The translations under genes were made by a program, and so were the position numbers. Under the pieces are notes generated by a model. The model had not been told where the DNA came from. It made no database searches and saw nothing but the letters and a program-made list of their open reading frames with translations. This document shows, one piece after another, positions 37,429-46,759 of a DNA stretch of 64,000 bases; within the stretch, counting starts at the first letter, position 1; the number at the start of each line of letters is the position of its first letter. Source of the DNA: Lentisphaerae bacterium GWF2_38_69 (GTDB lineage: Bacteria > Verrucomicrobiota > Lentisphaeria > Victivallales > GWF2-38-69). Location of the stretch: positions 165,620 to 229,619 of the forward strand of contig MHBE01000059.1 of the NCBI GenBank assembly GCA_001803205.1, written 5' to 3'.

Positions 37429-37815
37429 CTAATTATTATAAACTTTTGCTGGATCGAAAACTCTTTCTCCTATTACGGATACTTCACGAGTTTTGGGATT
37501 GTACTGTCTGAAAAAGCAAGACTTGTACCCTTCGTGACAAGCAGCTCCGCCTATTTGATTTACTTTAAAAATAACTGTATCGTTATCGCAATCAAAAAAA
37601 ATAGCTTTGACCTCTTGCACATGACCAGATGATTCGCCTTTTTTCCAGAGCTTTTTCCTTGATCTTGACCAATATGTGGCGGCGCCTGACTTGAGAGTTT
37701 CATTCCAGGATTCTTCGTTTATATAGGCCAGCATTAGGATTTCGTTTGTCTTGTAATCTTGCGCAATGGCTGGAATTAATCCATCCGGTGACTTGCTAAA
37801 GTCTAGTTTTAGCAT
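37429..37815 (-). CDS. hisI: Phosphoribosyl-AMP cyclohydrolase
   Basis: The 128-residue HisI domain opens the adenine ring in the third step of histidine synthesis. The zinc ligands Cys76, Cys93 and Cys100 are present in FDCDNDTV and [15 protein letters not shown], as are the Mg-binding aspartates 75, 77 and 79. The protein is stand-alone, without the HisE domain. AGGAGG lies a few bases before the ATG. No other his gene is near. Confidence 0.95.
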   Translation of the reverse strand: MLKLDFSKSPDGLIPAIAQDYKTNEILMLAYINEESWNETLKSGAATYWSRSRKKLWKKGESSGHVQEVKAIFFDCDNDTVIFKVNQIGGAACHEGYKSCFFRQYNPKTREVSVIGERVFDPAKVYNN

Positions 37816-37956
37816 CGTACCCTCCTGATCTGTTTGACTTAAACATGATTTAGAATCCCTTACACTATGCTTTGTCTTAAAAAAAACATATGATAAATAG
37901 TTAAATTGATTTAATTTTGTTTCATTTTGCCTGGTTTTTGCTGAATACTGTTTTTT

Positions 37957-37984
37957 TTGATATAAACTTATATTAGAGTATATT
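37957..37984 (+). promoter_or_regulatory. Promoter of the RNase P RNA gene
   Basis: TTGATA (-35) and TATATT (-10) are separated by 16 bases. The -10 box ends 10 bases before the first base of the P1 helix of the RNA, where transcription should begin. The T-rich tract before the -35 box fits a strong stable-RNA promoter. Confidence 0.7.
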
Positions 37985-37994
37985 TAAAATATTA

Positions 37995-38449
37995 GCGGTA
38001 ATGGTAGGTAATCGCCACCTCGCTTAAATTGTCAAAAAATAATATTCCCTTCCCAGGAAATAATTTTGAAAATTTTTGTGGGGTGGAGGAAAGTCCGGAC
38101 TCCATAGGGCGGGAAGTCCTGTTTTAAACAGGATGCTGCGGAGAAAATCCGTGGGAAGGAAAGCGCCACAGAAAATAAACCGCCATACTACTTAAGCGCA
38201 TAATAAATGCGTGCGATGTAAATCATGCGTTATTTCTTTAGCGCTTAGGTAGTGTGGTAAGGGTGAAAAGGCGGTATAAGAGACCACCGTGAGAATCCGC
38301 AAGGGTTTTCGCAAGGCAAGCCCCTTCCGGAGCAAGGCCAAATAGGGGATTCGCTGCTGCCCGCAGCTATAATCCCGGGTTCTGGCTGCTTAGATAGATG
38401 ATTGCCATTCCTGAAAAGGAAAACAGAATCCGGCTTATTCCATTACCGC
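37995..38449 (+). ncRNA. rnpB: RNase P RNA, bacterial type A
   Basis: The 455-base RNA is the catalytic part of RNase P. The universal 5' core GAGGAAAGTCCGGACTCC is at about 38086-38103 and its 3' partner ACAGAATCCGGCTTA near 38423-38437. The ends form a perfect 10-bp P1 helix (GCGGTAATGG at 37995 with CCATTACCGC at 38440). GGTGAAAAGGCGGTAAGAG-like sequence occurs near 38262-38283 (with an extra TA). A long P12-type hairpin has arms at 38187-38199 and 38241-38253. A T7 run at 38450-38456 follows P1 directly and probably ends transcription. Confidence 0.95.
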
Positions 38450-38489
38450 TTTTTTTAAAATATGAAAATAGATTTTTTTGACACAGTAT

Positions 38490-38534
38490 CACGGGCGTCT
38501 CGCCTGTGCTCTGCCATGGGCGAGACGCCCATGG
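38490..38534. repeat. GGGCGTC palindromic dispersed repeat, copy 1
   Basis: Two GC-rich hairpins stand side by side: CACGGGCG-TCT-CGCCTGTG at 38490-38508 and the perfect 9-bp CCATGGGCG-AGA-CGCCCATGG at 38514-38534, the two being inverted relative to each other. Their base composition is far above the surrounding DNA. Relatives are found at 61430-61508 and 62777-62806, the last matching the first 30 bases here at 27 positions. The element is intergenic, between rnpB and apt. Confidence 0.75.
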
Positions 38535-38615
38535 TACAAGCTCATAAAAATTTCATTGTGAAATTTCAGGCTCCGCCGGTGGCTGGACTAATTCAAAAAC
38601 AATAGGAGAAAACTC

Positions 38616-39140
38616 ATGTCGATAGAGCTTCTGAAGGCAGCTATCAGAGAAATACAGGATTTCCCGAAAAAGGGAATACTTTTCAGGGATATTACGCCAT
38701 TATTAAAAAGTCCTATCCTCATGAATGAAATCCTGGATATAATGGCAGATAATTATAAAGATCAGAACCCAACTATTATCGTTGGCCTGGAATCCAGAGG
38801 ATTCATCTTTGGCATGGCTCTGGCAACTAAAATGGGTGTTCCATTTGCTCCTATCAGAAAAAAAGGGAAGCTCCCTTACAAGACATATTCTGTTACTTAT
38901 GACCTGGAATATGGCTCAGACACTATTGAAATACATCAGGATGCTATTAACAGCAAGGATAGGATAATAGTGGTGGATGATTTGCTCGCTACAGGCGGCA
39001 CTGCAATTGCAGCAGAGAAACTCATAAAGCATTTTAATGCCAAAGTACTTGGATTCGAATTTGTTATTGAGCTTGAATCTTTAAAAGGCAGAGAAAAGCT
39101 CAAAGGCTACAATGTTAATGCGATAGCCGTGTATCCATAA
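38616..39140 (+). CDS. apt: Adenine phosphoribosyltransferase
   Basis: The 174-residue salvage enzyme converts adenine and PRPP to AMP. It shows the PRPP loop IIVVDDLLATGGT (about 117-129), IVGLESRGFIFG, and the APRT-specific FxDITPLL (here FRDITPLL) near the N-terminus. AGGAG is well placed before the ATG. A small hairpin, AAATTTCA-TTG-TGAAATTT, at 38548-38566 lies in the leader. First of a run of overlapping or closely spaced plus-strand genes. The exported MTA/SAH nucleosidase at 16431 would produce its substrate, adenine, though at a distance. Confidence 0.95.
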   Translation: MSIELLKAAIREIQDFPKKGILFRDITPLLKSPILMNEILDIMADNYKDQNPTIIVGLESRGFIFGMALATKMGVPFAPIRKKGKLPYKTYSVTYDLEYGSDTIEIHQDAINSKDRIIVVDDLLATGGTAIAAEKLIKHFNAKVLGFEFVIELESLKGREKLKGYNVNAIAVYP

Positions 39141-39164
39141 AGACTCCTAAATTTTCACTAAATC

Positions 39165-39947
39165 ATGATATTTGCCATCATAAGCGACATTCACTCAAAT
39201 CTGGAAGCAATTACTGCTGTTATTGAAAAATGCGTTTCAATGGAGGTAGAAAAATATATCTGCCTCGGCGATTTAGTAGGCTATAACGCCAATCCTTCTG
39301 AGTGCATAAATCTGATCAAATCCTTACCTCTGCATATGATAGTGAAGGGGAATCATGACGAATATGTTGGAACGGACTGCTCAATTGAAGGGATAAATAA
39401 ATATGCCAAGGAATCTATAAAATGGACAAGACTTCAGATAAATTATGATAACAGAAAATGGTTAACTGAAAACAAGTTAAAAATAGTCAGCATGAAAGAT
39501 GGAATTACAATTGTCCATGCCACATTAGATTCTCCAGAAGCATGGAATTACATTTTTGACGCCAAACATGCGCTTGCGAATTTTTCTTATCAAATGACCC
39601 AGTTCTGTTTTTTTGGTCATTCCCATATCCCCGGTCTTTTTGTGAAAGATCCAAAAGTTGTGGACTCAACACAAGGAGTAATGAGGATAATAGAATGGGA
39701 AATAATACCTCCAAATGAAGAGATGTTTACTTTTAAACCAGAGAAAGGCAAAAAATACATGATCAATCCAGGAAGCATAGGCCAGCCCAGAAATGGTGAC
39801 CCGAGAGCTTCTTTTGTTATTATGGATACCAAAAAAAATACTATAAGCAGAATTTGCGTGAAATACGATATTGAGCTTGCCCAACAGAAAATCTATGATG
39901 CTTTTCTTCCCGAATCTCTCGGGATAAGACTTGCAAGCGGAAGGTGA
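39165..39947 (+). CDS. YfcE/MJ0936-type metallophosphoesterase
   Basis: The 260-residue calcineurin-like phosphoesterase has the full metal-site set: SDIHSN at the N-terminus, GDLVGYN, KGNHDEYV, VHATLDSP and FFGHSHIPG. It is compact, without signal peptide or extra domain. The family includes phosphodiesterases acting on cyclic nucleotides and nucleotides; the true substrate is unknown. Its end overlaps the next frame by 4 bp if that gene starts at GTG 39944. Confidence 0.88.
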   Translation: MIFAIISDIHSNLEAITAVIEKCVSMEVEKYICLGDLVGYNANPSECINLIKSLPLHMIVKGNHDEYVGTDCSIEGINKYAKESIKWTRLQINYDNRKWLTENKLKIVSMKDGITIVHATLDSPEAWNYIFDAKHALANFSYQMTQFCFFGHSHIPGLFVKDPKVVDSTQGVMRIIEWEIIPPNEEMFTFKPEKGKKYMINPGSIGQPRNGDPRASFVIMDTKKNTISRICVKYDIELAQQKIYDAFLPESLGIRLASGR

Positions 39948-41074
39948 TTATCCATAAAAATAATATGAGTGTAAAAACACTTAAAATATGCAGTCTAGAT
40001 GAAATTCTACCGTGCACAAATACCGGGAAGTTTAAGCGGATACTTATAATCAAACCAAGCAGCCTGGGGGATATTCTTCAGGCTTTACCTGCTTTTTATC
40101 TTCTCAGAAAAAGCTTGCCTGAAGCACAAATAGACTGGTTAGTTAATTCCAACCTTTCAGATGTTTTTTCATATATTAAAAATGATTTGGGTAGAATTAT
40201 ATATTTCAGGCGTGACAAGTTCAGGATGTTTTCTTCAATTCCAGGCGAACTGATAAATCTAATCAATGTCCTCAGAAAAAATACATACGATCTAGTAATT
40301 GATATGCAAGGTCTTATTAGAAGTGCATTGATGGCCTTTATTACTAAGTCCAAATACAAAGTTGGTTTTTCTGATGCAAAAGAAAAGATATCTGGCTTTT
40401 TCTATGATAACAAGATTTCAGCACCAAAAGAAATAGTTCATGCAATAGAAAAAAACTGCTATTTAATCTCAAGCGTCCTTGGAATTGAAAATAGAGTTCC
40501 TAACTTTGTGCTGCCCAAACCATTAGGATTTAAGATGAGCCACCAACTTAAATCTTTAGGCCTTGAAAGTAACGATGAATATATAACTGTCTCACCAGTT
40601 GCCAGGTGGAAAACAAAAACATGGCCTCCGGACTTCTTTGGAGAAATTATTGATTCTGTAGCCTTAGCATTTCCATGGAAAAAAATTATAATTCTTGGCT
40701 CCTGGAACGAATCCTCAGCTATTTCAAAAGTAATTTCCAGCTGTAAAATTGCAAAACCTATTAACCTTTGCGGCAAAACTAATATTGAAGAACTCTTTGA
40801 ATTAATCAGAAACTCTCAAATATTTATTGGAAATGATAGCGGATCCATGCATGTTGCTTCACTTCTTAGAGTGCCTGTTTTTACCTTTTTCGGGTCTACT
40901 GATCCTGAGAAAACTGGACCTTACTGGCCATGCAGCAATGTCTATCAGGCTAAAATTGATTGCATAAAATGCTTGAAGCGTATTTGCCCTGAAAAAAATT
41001 TCCAGTGCCATTACAAACTAAAAACTGAACCCATAATAAAAGATATAATCACCAAACTTAAAAAACTTACATGA
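39944..41074 (+). CDS. Glycosyltransferase family 9 (ADP-heptose:LPS heptosyltransferase-like)
   Basis: The 376-residue protein has the GT9 pattern: KRILIIKPSSLGDILQALPAF at about 26-46 (the SLGD core is diagnostic), DLVIDMQGLIRSAL, and the C-terminal nucleotide-sugar part FIGNDSGSMHVASLLRVPVFTFFGSTDP (GNDSGxxH). Several cysteines follow (CIKCLKRICPEKNFQC), a common cysteine-rich tail in this family. It probably adds heptose to the LPS inner core. The start is uncertain: GTG 39944 has the overlap with the upstream stop, while ATG 39965 is closer to the conserved domain, but neither has ideal ribosome-binding spacing. Confidence 0.87.
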   Translation: MIIHKNNMSVKTLKICSLDEILPCTNTGKFKRILIIKPSSLGDILQALPAFYLLRKSLPEAQIDWLVNSNLSDVFSYIKNDLGRIIYFRRDKFRMFSSIPGELINLINVLRKNTYDLVIDMQGLIRSALMAFITKSKYKVGFSDAKEKISGFFYDNKISAPKEIVHAIEKNCYLISSVLGIENRVPNFVLPKPLGFKMSHQLKSLGLESNDEYITVSPVARWKTKTWPPDFFGEIIDSVALAFPWKKIIILGSWNESSAISKVISSCKIAKPINLCGKTNIEELFELIRNSQIFIGNDSGSMHVASLLRVPVFTFFGSTDPEKTGPYWPCSNVYQAKIDCIKCLKRICPEKNFQCHYKLKTEPIIKDIITKLKKLT

Positions 41075-41952
41075 ATAAAACAAAAACTCTCCTCCTTCTG
41101 TTAACATCTGTTTTTCTGTCATCCATAACCTCATATGCTCAGCTTGCCATGAACTTGAAACTCAATGCGCAGAACTATATCAGATATGAAAAAATATATG
41201 TTCGCCTCACTATTAAAAATCAGTCCGGACAAGCAATAGTTTTCGGTTCAAATGAAAAGCTACAGGGAAAAATCACATTTCAGGTCGATACTCTGAGAGG
41301 CAATGCTCCGAAAAGAATACAAAATCCCCAATATGAAATTAAGGATATTCTTCTGAAAGCAGGAGATAAAACCTCCATAAGCATCCCCCTCACAAAGTAT
41401 TTTGAATTCTCTACTGCAGGGAAATACCAGGTTAAAGCTGTTGTAACCCACTCTCAACTCCAGCAGGCATATGAAACGGAACCAGTTGAATTCAATATAT
41501 TAACAGGCAATGTAGCCTGGACCACATCTGTAGGTGTACCATTGGATGAAGATGGAAGTATTGACAAAAGAACCTATTCAATAATTTCTTACTTTGACGG
41601 CACAAATAAAATATACTGCCTTCTAGTGGATGACCCCACCCATATTTATGGACTTACAAAAATTGGATTTGATATAGGAACCAACAAACCTGAATGCGAA
41701 ATCGACAACCTTTCAAGACTTCATATGCTTATTCAGAATTCGTCTTCAGTTTTTTCTTATTTCGTATATGATATACATTGCCGCCTTGAGGATAAGGAGG
41801 TCTATAAAAGAACAGATGACTATACAATACCCCACTTGTTTAAAGATGAAAAGAACGGGCGGATTCAGGTAATTGGCGGAATACTTGCAGTAGAAGGAAG
41901 AGATTATATGGAAAAACAAAATTCAACATCGCCTGATAATAGTGGAAAATAG
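41071..41952 (+). CDS. Exported protein of unknown function with Ig-like N-terminal domain
   Basis: The 293-residue protein has a strong signal peptide (LLLLLTSVFLSSITSYA, cleaved before QLAMNL). The next 120 residues look like an all-beta domain (VRLTIKNQSGQAIVFGS, then TSISIPLTKYFEFSTAGKY and VKAVVTH), like those that dress extracellular proteins. The rest (FDGTNKIYCLLVDDP, RLHMLIQNSSSVF) resembles no family I know. ATGA overlap with the glycosyltransferase suggests coupling. It ends abruptly next to an ABC-ATPase stub, but its own frame appears complete. Confidence 0.65.
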   Translation: MNKTKTLLLLLTSVFLSSITSYAQLAMNLKLNAQNYIRYEKIYVRLTIKNQSGQAIVFGSNEKLQGKITFQVDTLRGNAPKRIQNPQYEIKDILLKAGDKTSISIPLTKYFEFSTAGKYQVKAVVTHSQLQQAYETEPVEFNILTGNVAWTTSVGVPLDEDGSIDKRTYSIISYFDGTNKIYCLLVDDPTHIYGLTKIGFDIGTNKPECEIDNLSRLHMLIQNSSSVFSYFVYDIHCRLEDKEVYKRTDDYTIPHLFKDEKNGRIQVIGGILAVEGRDYMEKQNSTSPDNSGK

Positions 41953-42109
41953 AATTATCGAAATCAAAAATGCCGACCTTTTTCTTGACGGTAAACAGAT
42001 ACTTTTTGACATAAATTGGCAAATGTCTGAATCAGAGCATTGGTTCGTAATAGGATCTAACGGTTCGGGCAAAACTACTCTTACACGGATGATCCTTGGA
42101 TATATCTGA
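41942..42109 (+). pseudogene. Truncated ABC transporter ATPase (N-terminal stub)
   Basis: A GTG-started frame of 55 codons reads as the first strands of an ABC ATPase: IIEIKNADLFLDGKQILFDI, then WFVIGSNGSGKTTLTRMILGYI, with a perfect Walker A, and stops at TGA 42107. The Q-loop, signature motif and Walker B that should follow are missing, and the next 110 bases do not resume in any frame. It overlaps the end of the preceding gene by 11 bp. It is most simply the remnant of a deleted transporter gene; a functional 55-residue protein is unlikely. Confidence 0.75.
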
Positions 42110-42148
42110 ACAAAATTTAAAAAATATATTTGATCTTAATATAAATTT

Positions 42149-42174
42149 AATAACGACTCAGGCAGGGCGTTATT
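42149..42174. other. Short hairpin downstream of the ATPase stub
   Basis: AATAACG and CGTTATT form a 7-bp stem with a 12-base loop. No T run follows, so it is not a clear terminator. It lies in the 114-bp gap before the next gene and may be part of the deletion scar or a leader structure. Confidence 0.35.
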
Positions 42175-42223
42175 GGCCTATAGTAAATAATTAACATATG
42201 CCTTTTAAAGGAACTAGATTTTG

Positions 42224-43405
42224 ATGACAACAGAACTTAAAGGAACCACTTGCAAAAAAAAATGGTTTTTAAACTATAAAAAATCCTCAAAGAACATTTT
42301 TTCATTTTCTTACGCGGATCAAGAAATTTTTGAATCAGAGGGTGTTGAACTAGGAATAATTAGAGAAAATTCCGGATTAACAAAAGCTGTAAGACCTCAT
42401 TTTTCTGTAAAAACAGCTGGATGCTCTGTTGATTCTGAAATCCTTATTCCATTCGGTTCAGAACCCAGAATCAAAAGAAAATGTGAAAATATAGCTAACC
42501 ATTTTAGGATTACTACAGATATTTCAGTACCGTCAAAGATAGCGGTCGATTCAATTTCAGTCGATCCATTGAAAATCAAAGGAGATTGGACAGAGATTGA
42601 TATCTATACTTTAAACCATCAGACCTCCACGAAAATAAACAAGGAAACATTTCCTGTCGAAAACCTTACCTCAAAAGGACTTTCTTTTAAGCTTATTCCC
42701 ATTGCCGTAGTATTTCGAAATAACGATGGTTTAGAATTAGAAATAGGAGCAGGTTATGATCTGTGGCGATGGAATAATTCGCAAAAGTTTGACGCTGAAA
42801 GTATCTTTGTAATAAAAAAACTTAAAGATTCAATACTCTTTGAAAGAAAACCGTTTGTCTGGAAGTCAGATCATGAAATTTCAAAATATAACTTCCGTTT
42901 TACCTGGTATTTTTCCTGGGTTAAATTTGAGAATAAAACTCTAGAGAGTAAACAATCGCCGAAACGGAAAGTAGAAATTCTTGATTTGATAAACAATAAA
43001 CTCGCCCCTGTAAATACTAAGTTTAGTTCATTGGCGAATGTAGCACTTTCTGAGAACTTTCCTGAAGCTGCATGCTCTTCGTCAGAGCCTTTTCCGTGCT
43101 TTGCGTCAAGACAAACTGAAAACCTGCTTAAAAATTATATTAGATCTACTTTAAGCAACAATCTGAAAAACAGGGAAAAAAATCTAACTCTCCGTAAAAT
43201 TCAGCCGCAAATATGTTTTAAAGGAAGCCATCTCGAAAGGGCAAAATCAGCACATTTTGCGCATTGGGATTATTTCTATATTATGGCTTTTTTCGAATGG
43301 GCAAATAGATTCCTTTCAGAAGCTGATAAAAATTTCCATATAGCTATTGATGAGAACTCTATAATGGCAAATCTGCCTTCGGCTTACGGATTGGCAAATC
43401 TATAA
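42224..43405 (+). CDS. Protein of unknown function
   Basis: The 393-residue protein has no signal peptide, no clear membrane helix and no motif I recognise. The first about 250 residues look mainly beta (alternating hydrophobic pattern, e.g. FSFSYADQEIF, DWTEIDIYTL, YNFRFTWYFSWVKF). The last about 100 are helical with an aromatic-rich stretch, HFAHWDYFYIMAFFEWANRF, near residue 355. AAAGGA lies 11 bases before ATG 42224 (TTG 42221 is the alternative). Codon use and base composition look like the neighbours, so it is probably a real gene. It is followed by a convergent permease gene. Confidence 0.6.
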   Translation: MTTELKGTTCKKKWFLNYKKSSKNIFSFSYADQEIFESEGVELGIIRENSGLTKAVRPHFSVKTAGCSVDSEILIPFGSEPRIKRKCENIANHFRITTDISVPSKIAVDSISVDPLKIKGDWTEIDIYTLNHQTSTKINKETFPVENLTSKGLSFKLIPIAVVFRNNDGLELEIGAGYDLWRWNNSQKFDAESIFVIKKLKDSILFERKPFVWKSDHEISKYNFRFTWYFSWVKFENKTLESKQSPKRKVEILDLINNKLAPVNTKFSSLANVALSENFPEAACSSSEPFPCFASRQTENLLKNYIRSTLSNNLKNREKNLTLRKIQPQICFKGSHLERAKSAHFAHWDYFYIMAFFEWANRFLSEADKNFHIAIDENSIMANLPSAYGLANL

Positions 43406-43434
43406 CATTATTTTTTGTGCGATTGAATAAATCC

Positions 43435-44832
43435 TTAATGGTAGAAAGATGCAGATCTTTCTTCTTTTATTTTCGTCTTGCGGTACTCTTTGTATTTATA
43501 AAGCAGCATAGGCATAAAGAATATAGGAAGACCTATATACAATGAAGCCCTTAACTCAGGGATGAAAATCATAGACCCAAGGCATATTATCTGAAGCCAT
43601 ACAGCGCCTAAAGTCATATAGGGAAAAAATGGCGCTTTGAATTTAAGTTCTTTTCCTTTGGCTTCAGACAGTTTCCTGAACCTATACTGAGTCCAGCCTA
43701 TAGATAACCAGCACATAGCTCCTGAGAAACCTGACAGTGCCAGAAGATACTTGTATACATATTCGCTCTGATCAAATGTATAAAAGATTACAAACATCCA
43801 GGTGACCAGGATTGAAAAAATAGTAGCTCTGTGAGGAATTTTATTTTTATTTAATTTCATAAAATAAGCAGGAGCCATTCTCCCCATCGAAAGAGAATAG
43901 ATGGATCTTGCTGCAGCATAAAGCCCTGAATTTGAAGTTGATATCGCCGCAGTTAGAATTATAAAAGAAAACAGCCCTCCTAATCTAGTAAAGCCATATG
44001 TGCTAAGCGCATCTGCAAAAACAGAATGAGCAAGACCTGCCTTGTTCCATGGCAATATCATTACAAGAAGCAACATAGGAATTACATAAAGAGCGACAAT
44101 TCTGATAGTGACATTTCTTATAGCTGAAGGAATGGTATGCTCAGGATCTTCGCTCTCGGCAGCCGCCAGACCCACAATCTCAGATCCTTGGAAATTGACC
44201 AGTACTATTACCATTGTAAGAAGAATAGCAAGAAACCCTTTTGGGAAAAAACCTCCTGATTCCCTTATGACAGACCATCCTATAAAATGAGATTCATGCG
44301 AAGGAGTATGCCCTATTAGTCCTATTACTATGAGAAAAGCTATTGCTGAAAAGCCGACAAGAGCCGCTATCTTGATATAGGCAAGCCAGTACTCAAGCTC
44401 TCCGAATAAAGATACATTTATAAGGTTCATTGCAGTTATCACCGCGCCGAAGGATATCGCCCATATTACGGGACTGACTTGGGGGATAAATGTATTCATA
44501 ATAATACCGGCAGCTATCATTTCAGAAGGGACATAAGATACCCATGTCATCCAGTATGACCATCCAACTCCTGTAGCCCATGTGTGTGAAAGATATTTTG
44601 CCTGATAATTGATAAAAGAAGCATCCTTGTTCGCAACTGCCATTTCTCCAAGGCTGAACATTACAGAAACAACTATCAAACCGCCAATGAAATAACTAAT
44701 TACCGCGGCAGGCCCAGTCAGCTCCAGGACATAACCGCTTCCTAAGAAATAACAGCTCCCAATAATTCCCCCTAGAGTGATAAGCTGTATATGCCTTTTC
44801 TTTAAACCACGCGAAAGAGTGTTTTTATGCAT
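43435..44832 (-). CDS. Amino acid permease (APC superfamily, AAT-type)
   Basis: The 465-residue protein has twelve predicted membrane helices and the APC consensus in TM1 (LITLGGIIGSCYFLGSG) with the following TGPAAVISYFIGG. Other AAT-family marks are SLGEMA and the NFQGSEIVGLAAAESEDPEHTIPSAI loop (core GSEIVGLAAAE). It is likely an H+-coupled amino-acid importer; substrate not predictable. AAAGGA precedes the start. It stands alone, divergent from the CorC-like gene. Confidence 0.88.
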   Translation of the reverse strand: MHKNTLSRGLKKRHIQLITLGGIIGSCYFLGSGYVLELTGPAAVISYFIGGLIVVSVMFSLGEMAVANKDASFINYQAKYLSHTWATGVGWSYWMTWVSYVPSEMIAAGIIMNTFIPQVSPVIWAISFGAVITAMNLINVSLFGELEYWLAYIKIAALVGFSAIAFLIVIGLIGHTPSHESHFIGWSVIRESGGFFPKGFLAILLTMVIVLVNFQGSEIVGLAAAESEDPEHTIPSAIRNVTIRIVALYVIPMLLLVMILPWNKAGLAHSVFADALSTYGFTRLGGLFSFIILTAAISTSNSGLYAAARSIYSLSMGRMAPAYFMKLNKNKIPHRATIFSILVTWMFVIFYTFDQSEYVYKYLLALSGFSGAMCWLSIGWTQYRFRKLSEAKGKELKFKAPFFPYMTLGAVWLQIICLGSMIFIPELRASLYIGLPIFFMPMLLYKYKEYRKTKIKEERSASFYH

Positions 44833-44996
44833 TTAAATCCTTTACATCCTATATAATTTTTAAGCCCGTTACATATAATTGTTATTGTCAATTCTCCATA
44901 AGGAGCATGGTAAAACTTGTCTAATACGAATCGCATTATATCAAAAGGATATTAAAATCTCTATTCCGTAATAGAAATATTTTATACTGATTTCAA

Positions 44997-46304
44997 ATGA
45001 TAAGCATAGCACTGATTATTATCTGCTTAATGATAATTTTGAATGGATTTTTTGCCGCTTTTGAGCTGGCATTAACTTCGATATCATCAGGCAGGCTTAA
45101 GTATCTGTCAGAACAGAAAACCAGCGGAGCAGCATCAGCTCTCAGAATGAGAACCAGGAGCGAAGCCAGCCTTGCTGTCATACAAATAGGAATAACCATC
45201 ATAGGCGCCATCACTGCGGCAATAGGCGGAGCTGAGGCAACTGAAGATTTGATTCCCTATCTAAATCAATTTGCTTCCCTTCCTAAATGGCTGATAAAAG
45301 TAATTGCTATTGCTCTCGTAGTAGCTCCGCTTTCTGCAGTTACTATAATCATAGGCGAACTTGTTCCTAAAACCATAGGGTTAAGGCACAATGAAAAAAT
45401 ATGTCTGCTGCTGAGTCCGGTTATGGAAGTTTTTTCTTCAGTTCTATATCCTCTTGTAATAATATTTGAATGGTCCACAAAAAGAATTGTAAGATTGTTT
45501 GAAAAGAATCTGGACAACTTCTCGCCAATTGACCTTGGAATCGTAGAATTAAGAGCGCAGGCAAGAGCGCTTACCGCGGAAAAGATAATTAATCCTTTTC
45601 AGGAGAAAATGATTATTGGCGCAAGCAACCTGGCCAAAATAAAACTCTCTGACATCCTCATTCCAGCTGAAGAAATAGTAATGCTGTACGCAGAAGCCAA
45701 TCTGGCCGACCATTTTGTTACAGCCCACCTTGAATCCTTCACCAGATTTCCCATCACAGAAAAAGTCGCGGATCCGCAGTCAATAATCGGATATGCAAAT
45801 ATAAAAGAAATTATTTTCCTTGCCAAAACTCATCCTGCAAATCCGAATATCAGGGAAATAACAAGGCCAATACAGTCCTATCAATCAACAATGAGCATTG
45901 GTGAAGCTTTTACAATGATGATGAGAGAGCATATCCATCTTGCTCTGGTTAAGGATAAAAATGGGAAAGTTTTGGGAATGGTCACTCTGGAAGACATCCT
46001 TGAAGAAGTTACAGGGGACATTCAGGATGAGTTCGACAGACTGCCAAAGCATATCACAAGTTCAGGAAAACAATTTGTAGTTGGAGGTGGAGTAAATATG
46101 GCAATTCTAGCTTCAAGAACAAATAAACTTGAAATCCTAAGAGATCTGGAAAAACCTAATATGAATTTCAGCGAGTGGGTGAAGTCCAATCATGACAAGA
46201 AGAAAATAAACGGAGGCGATGTTATCCATATAGACGGATATACTGTTCTTATCAGGAAAGTCAGGCGAAATCAGGTATTGGAAGCGTTATTTTCAGTAAA
46301 TTGA
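44997..46304 (+). CDS. CNNM/CorC-family transporter-associated protein (DUF21-CBS-CorC_HlyC)
   Basis: The 435-residue protein has an N-terminal DUF21 membrane domain (four helices; GFFAAFELALTSISSGRLK, IGITIIGAI, IGELVPKTIGLRHNE), a CBS pair (about 205-330; MLYAEANLADHFVT, MVTLEDILEEVTGDIQDEFD) and a C-terminal CorC_HlyC domain. This family includes Mg2+/Co2+ export factors and proteins labelled haemolysins. Length is normal. The 3' end overlaps the convergent DUF2147 gene by 34 bp. Confidence 0.9.
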   Translation: MISIALIIICLMIILNGFFAAFELALTSISSGRLKYLSEQKTSGAASALRMRTRSEASLAVIQIGITIIGAITAAIGGAEATEDLIPYLNQFASLPKWLIKVIAIALVVAPLSAVTIIIGELVPKTIGLRHNEKICLLLSPVMEVFSSVLYPLVIIFEWSTKRIVRLFEKNLDNFSPIDLGIVELRAQARALTAEKIINPFQEKMIIGASNLAKIKLSDILIPAEEIVMLYAEANLADHFVTAHLESFTRFPITEKVADPQSIIGYANIKEIIFLAKTHPANPNIREITRPIQSYQSTMSIGEAFTMMMREHIHLALVKDKNGKVLGMVTLEDILEEVTGDIQDEFDRLPKHITSSGKQFVVGGGVNMAILASRTNKLEILRDLEKPNMNFSEWVKSNHDKKKINGGDVIHIDGYTVLIRKVRRNQVLEALFSVN

Positions 46305-46753
46305 CTATTCCCCTTTAATCTGTCCCAGTATTTAGAGCAGCCAAACAGCGAAATCCCGCAAAATCCTCTGACTTCAAGTTTGTTGCCGTTTTCAAGAAGT
46401 TTAATTATACAGCTATATACTTTACCGGAATAAGGATCCAGGATAGTTCCGCCGGAATATTCACCTTTGTTCTCCTTCATGTTCTTAAGGATTACCAACC
46501 CTAAAAGGGGTTTATCTTTATCTTCTCCTTCACAATTGTCACATATGGCGTCTTTATCTTCAGGCTTTGGCAGAAAAACAATTTTCCCAAAATATTTAGC
46601 ATCGTTTTGATATATTTCGATAACACCATCATGAAGTCCATCGTCATCGAATGTTTTCCATTTCCCTGTTATTGAAGATTGTGTATCTGCGGCATAACCA
46701 TTCAAAGAAAAAAAGAATGCAATAGTAAAAATCAATATTAATATTCTGATCAT
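46271..46753 (-). CDS. Exported DUF2147 domain protein
   Basis: The 160-residue protein has a signal peptide (about 1-21, ending NGYA-A) and the DUF2147 beta-barrel pattern: GKWKTFDDDGLHDGVIEIYQ, YFGKIV, GLVILKNMK, GGTILDPYSGKVY and LEVRGFCGISLFGCSKYWDRL. It is periplasmic; the family has no established function. It follows aroC by 6 bp and so is probably the last gene of the rnr-lptF/G-acn-aroC series. Confidence 0.88.
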   Translation of the reverse strand: MIRILILIFTIAFFFSLNGYAADTQSSITGKWKTFDDDGLHDGVIEIYQNDAKYFGKIVFLPKPEDKDAICDNCEGEDKDKPLLGLVILKNMKENKGEYSGGTILDPYSGKVYSCIIKLLENGNKLEVRGFCGISLFGCSKYWDRLKGNSQFTENNASNT

Positions 46754-46759
46754 ATACTT

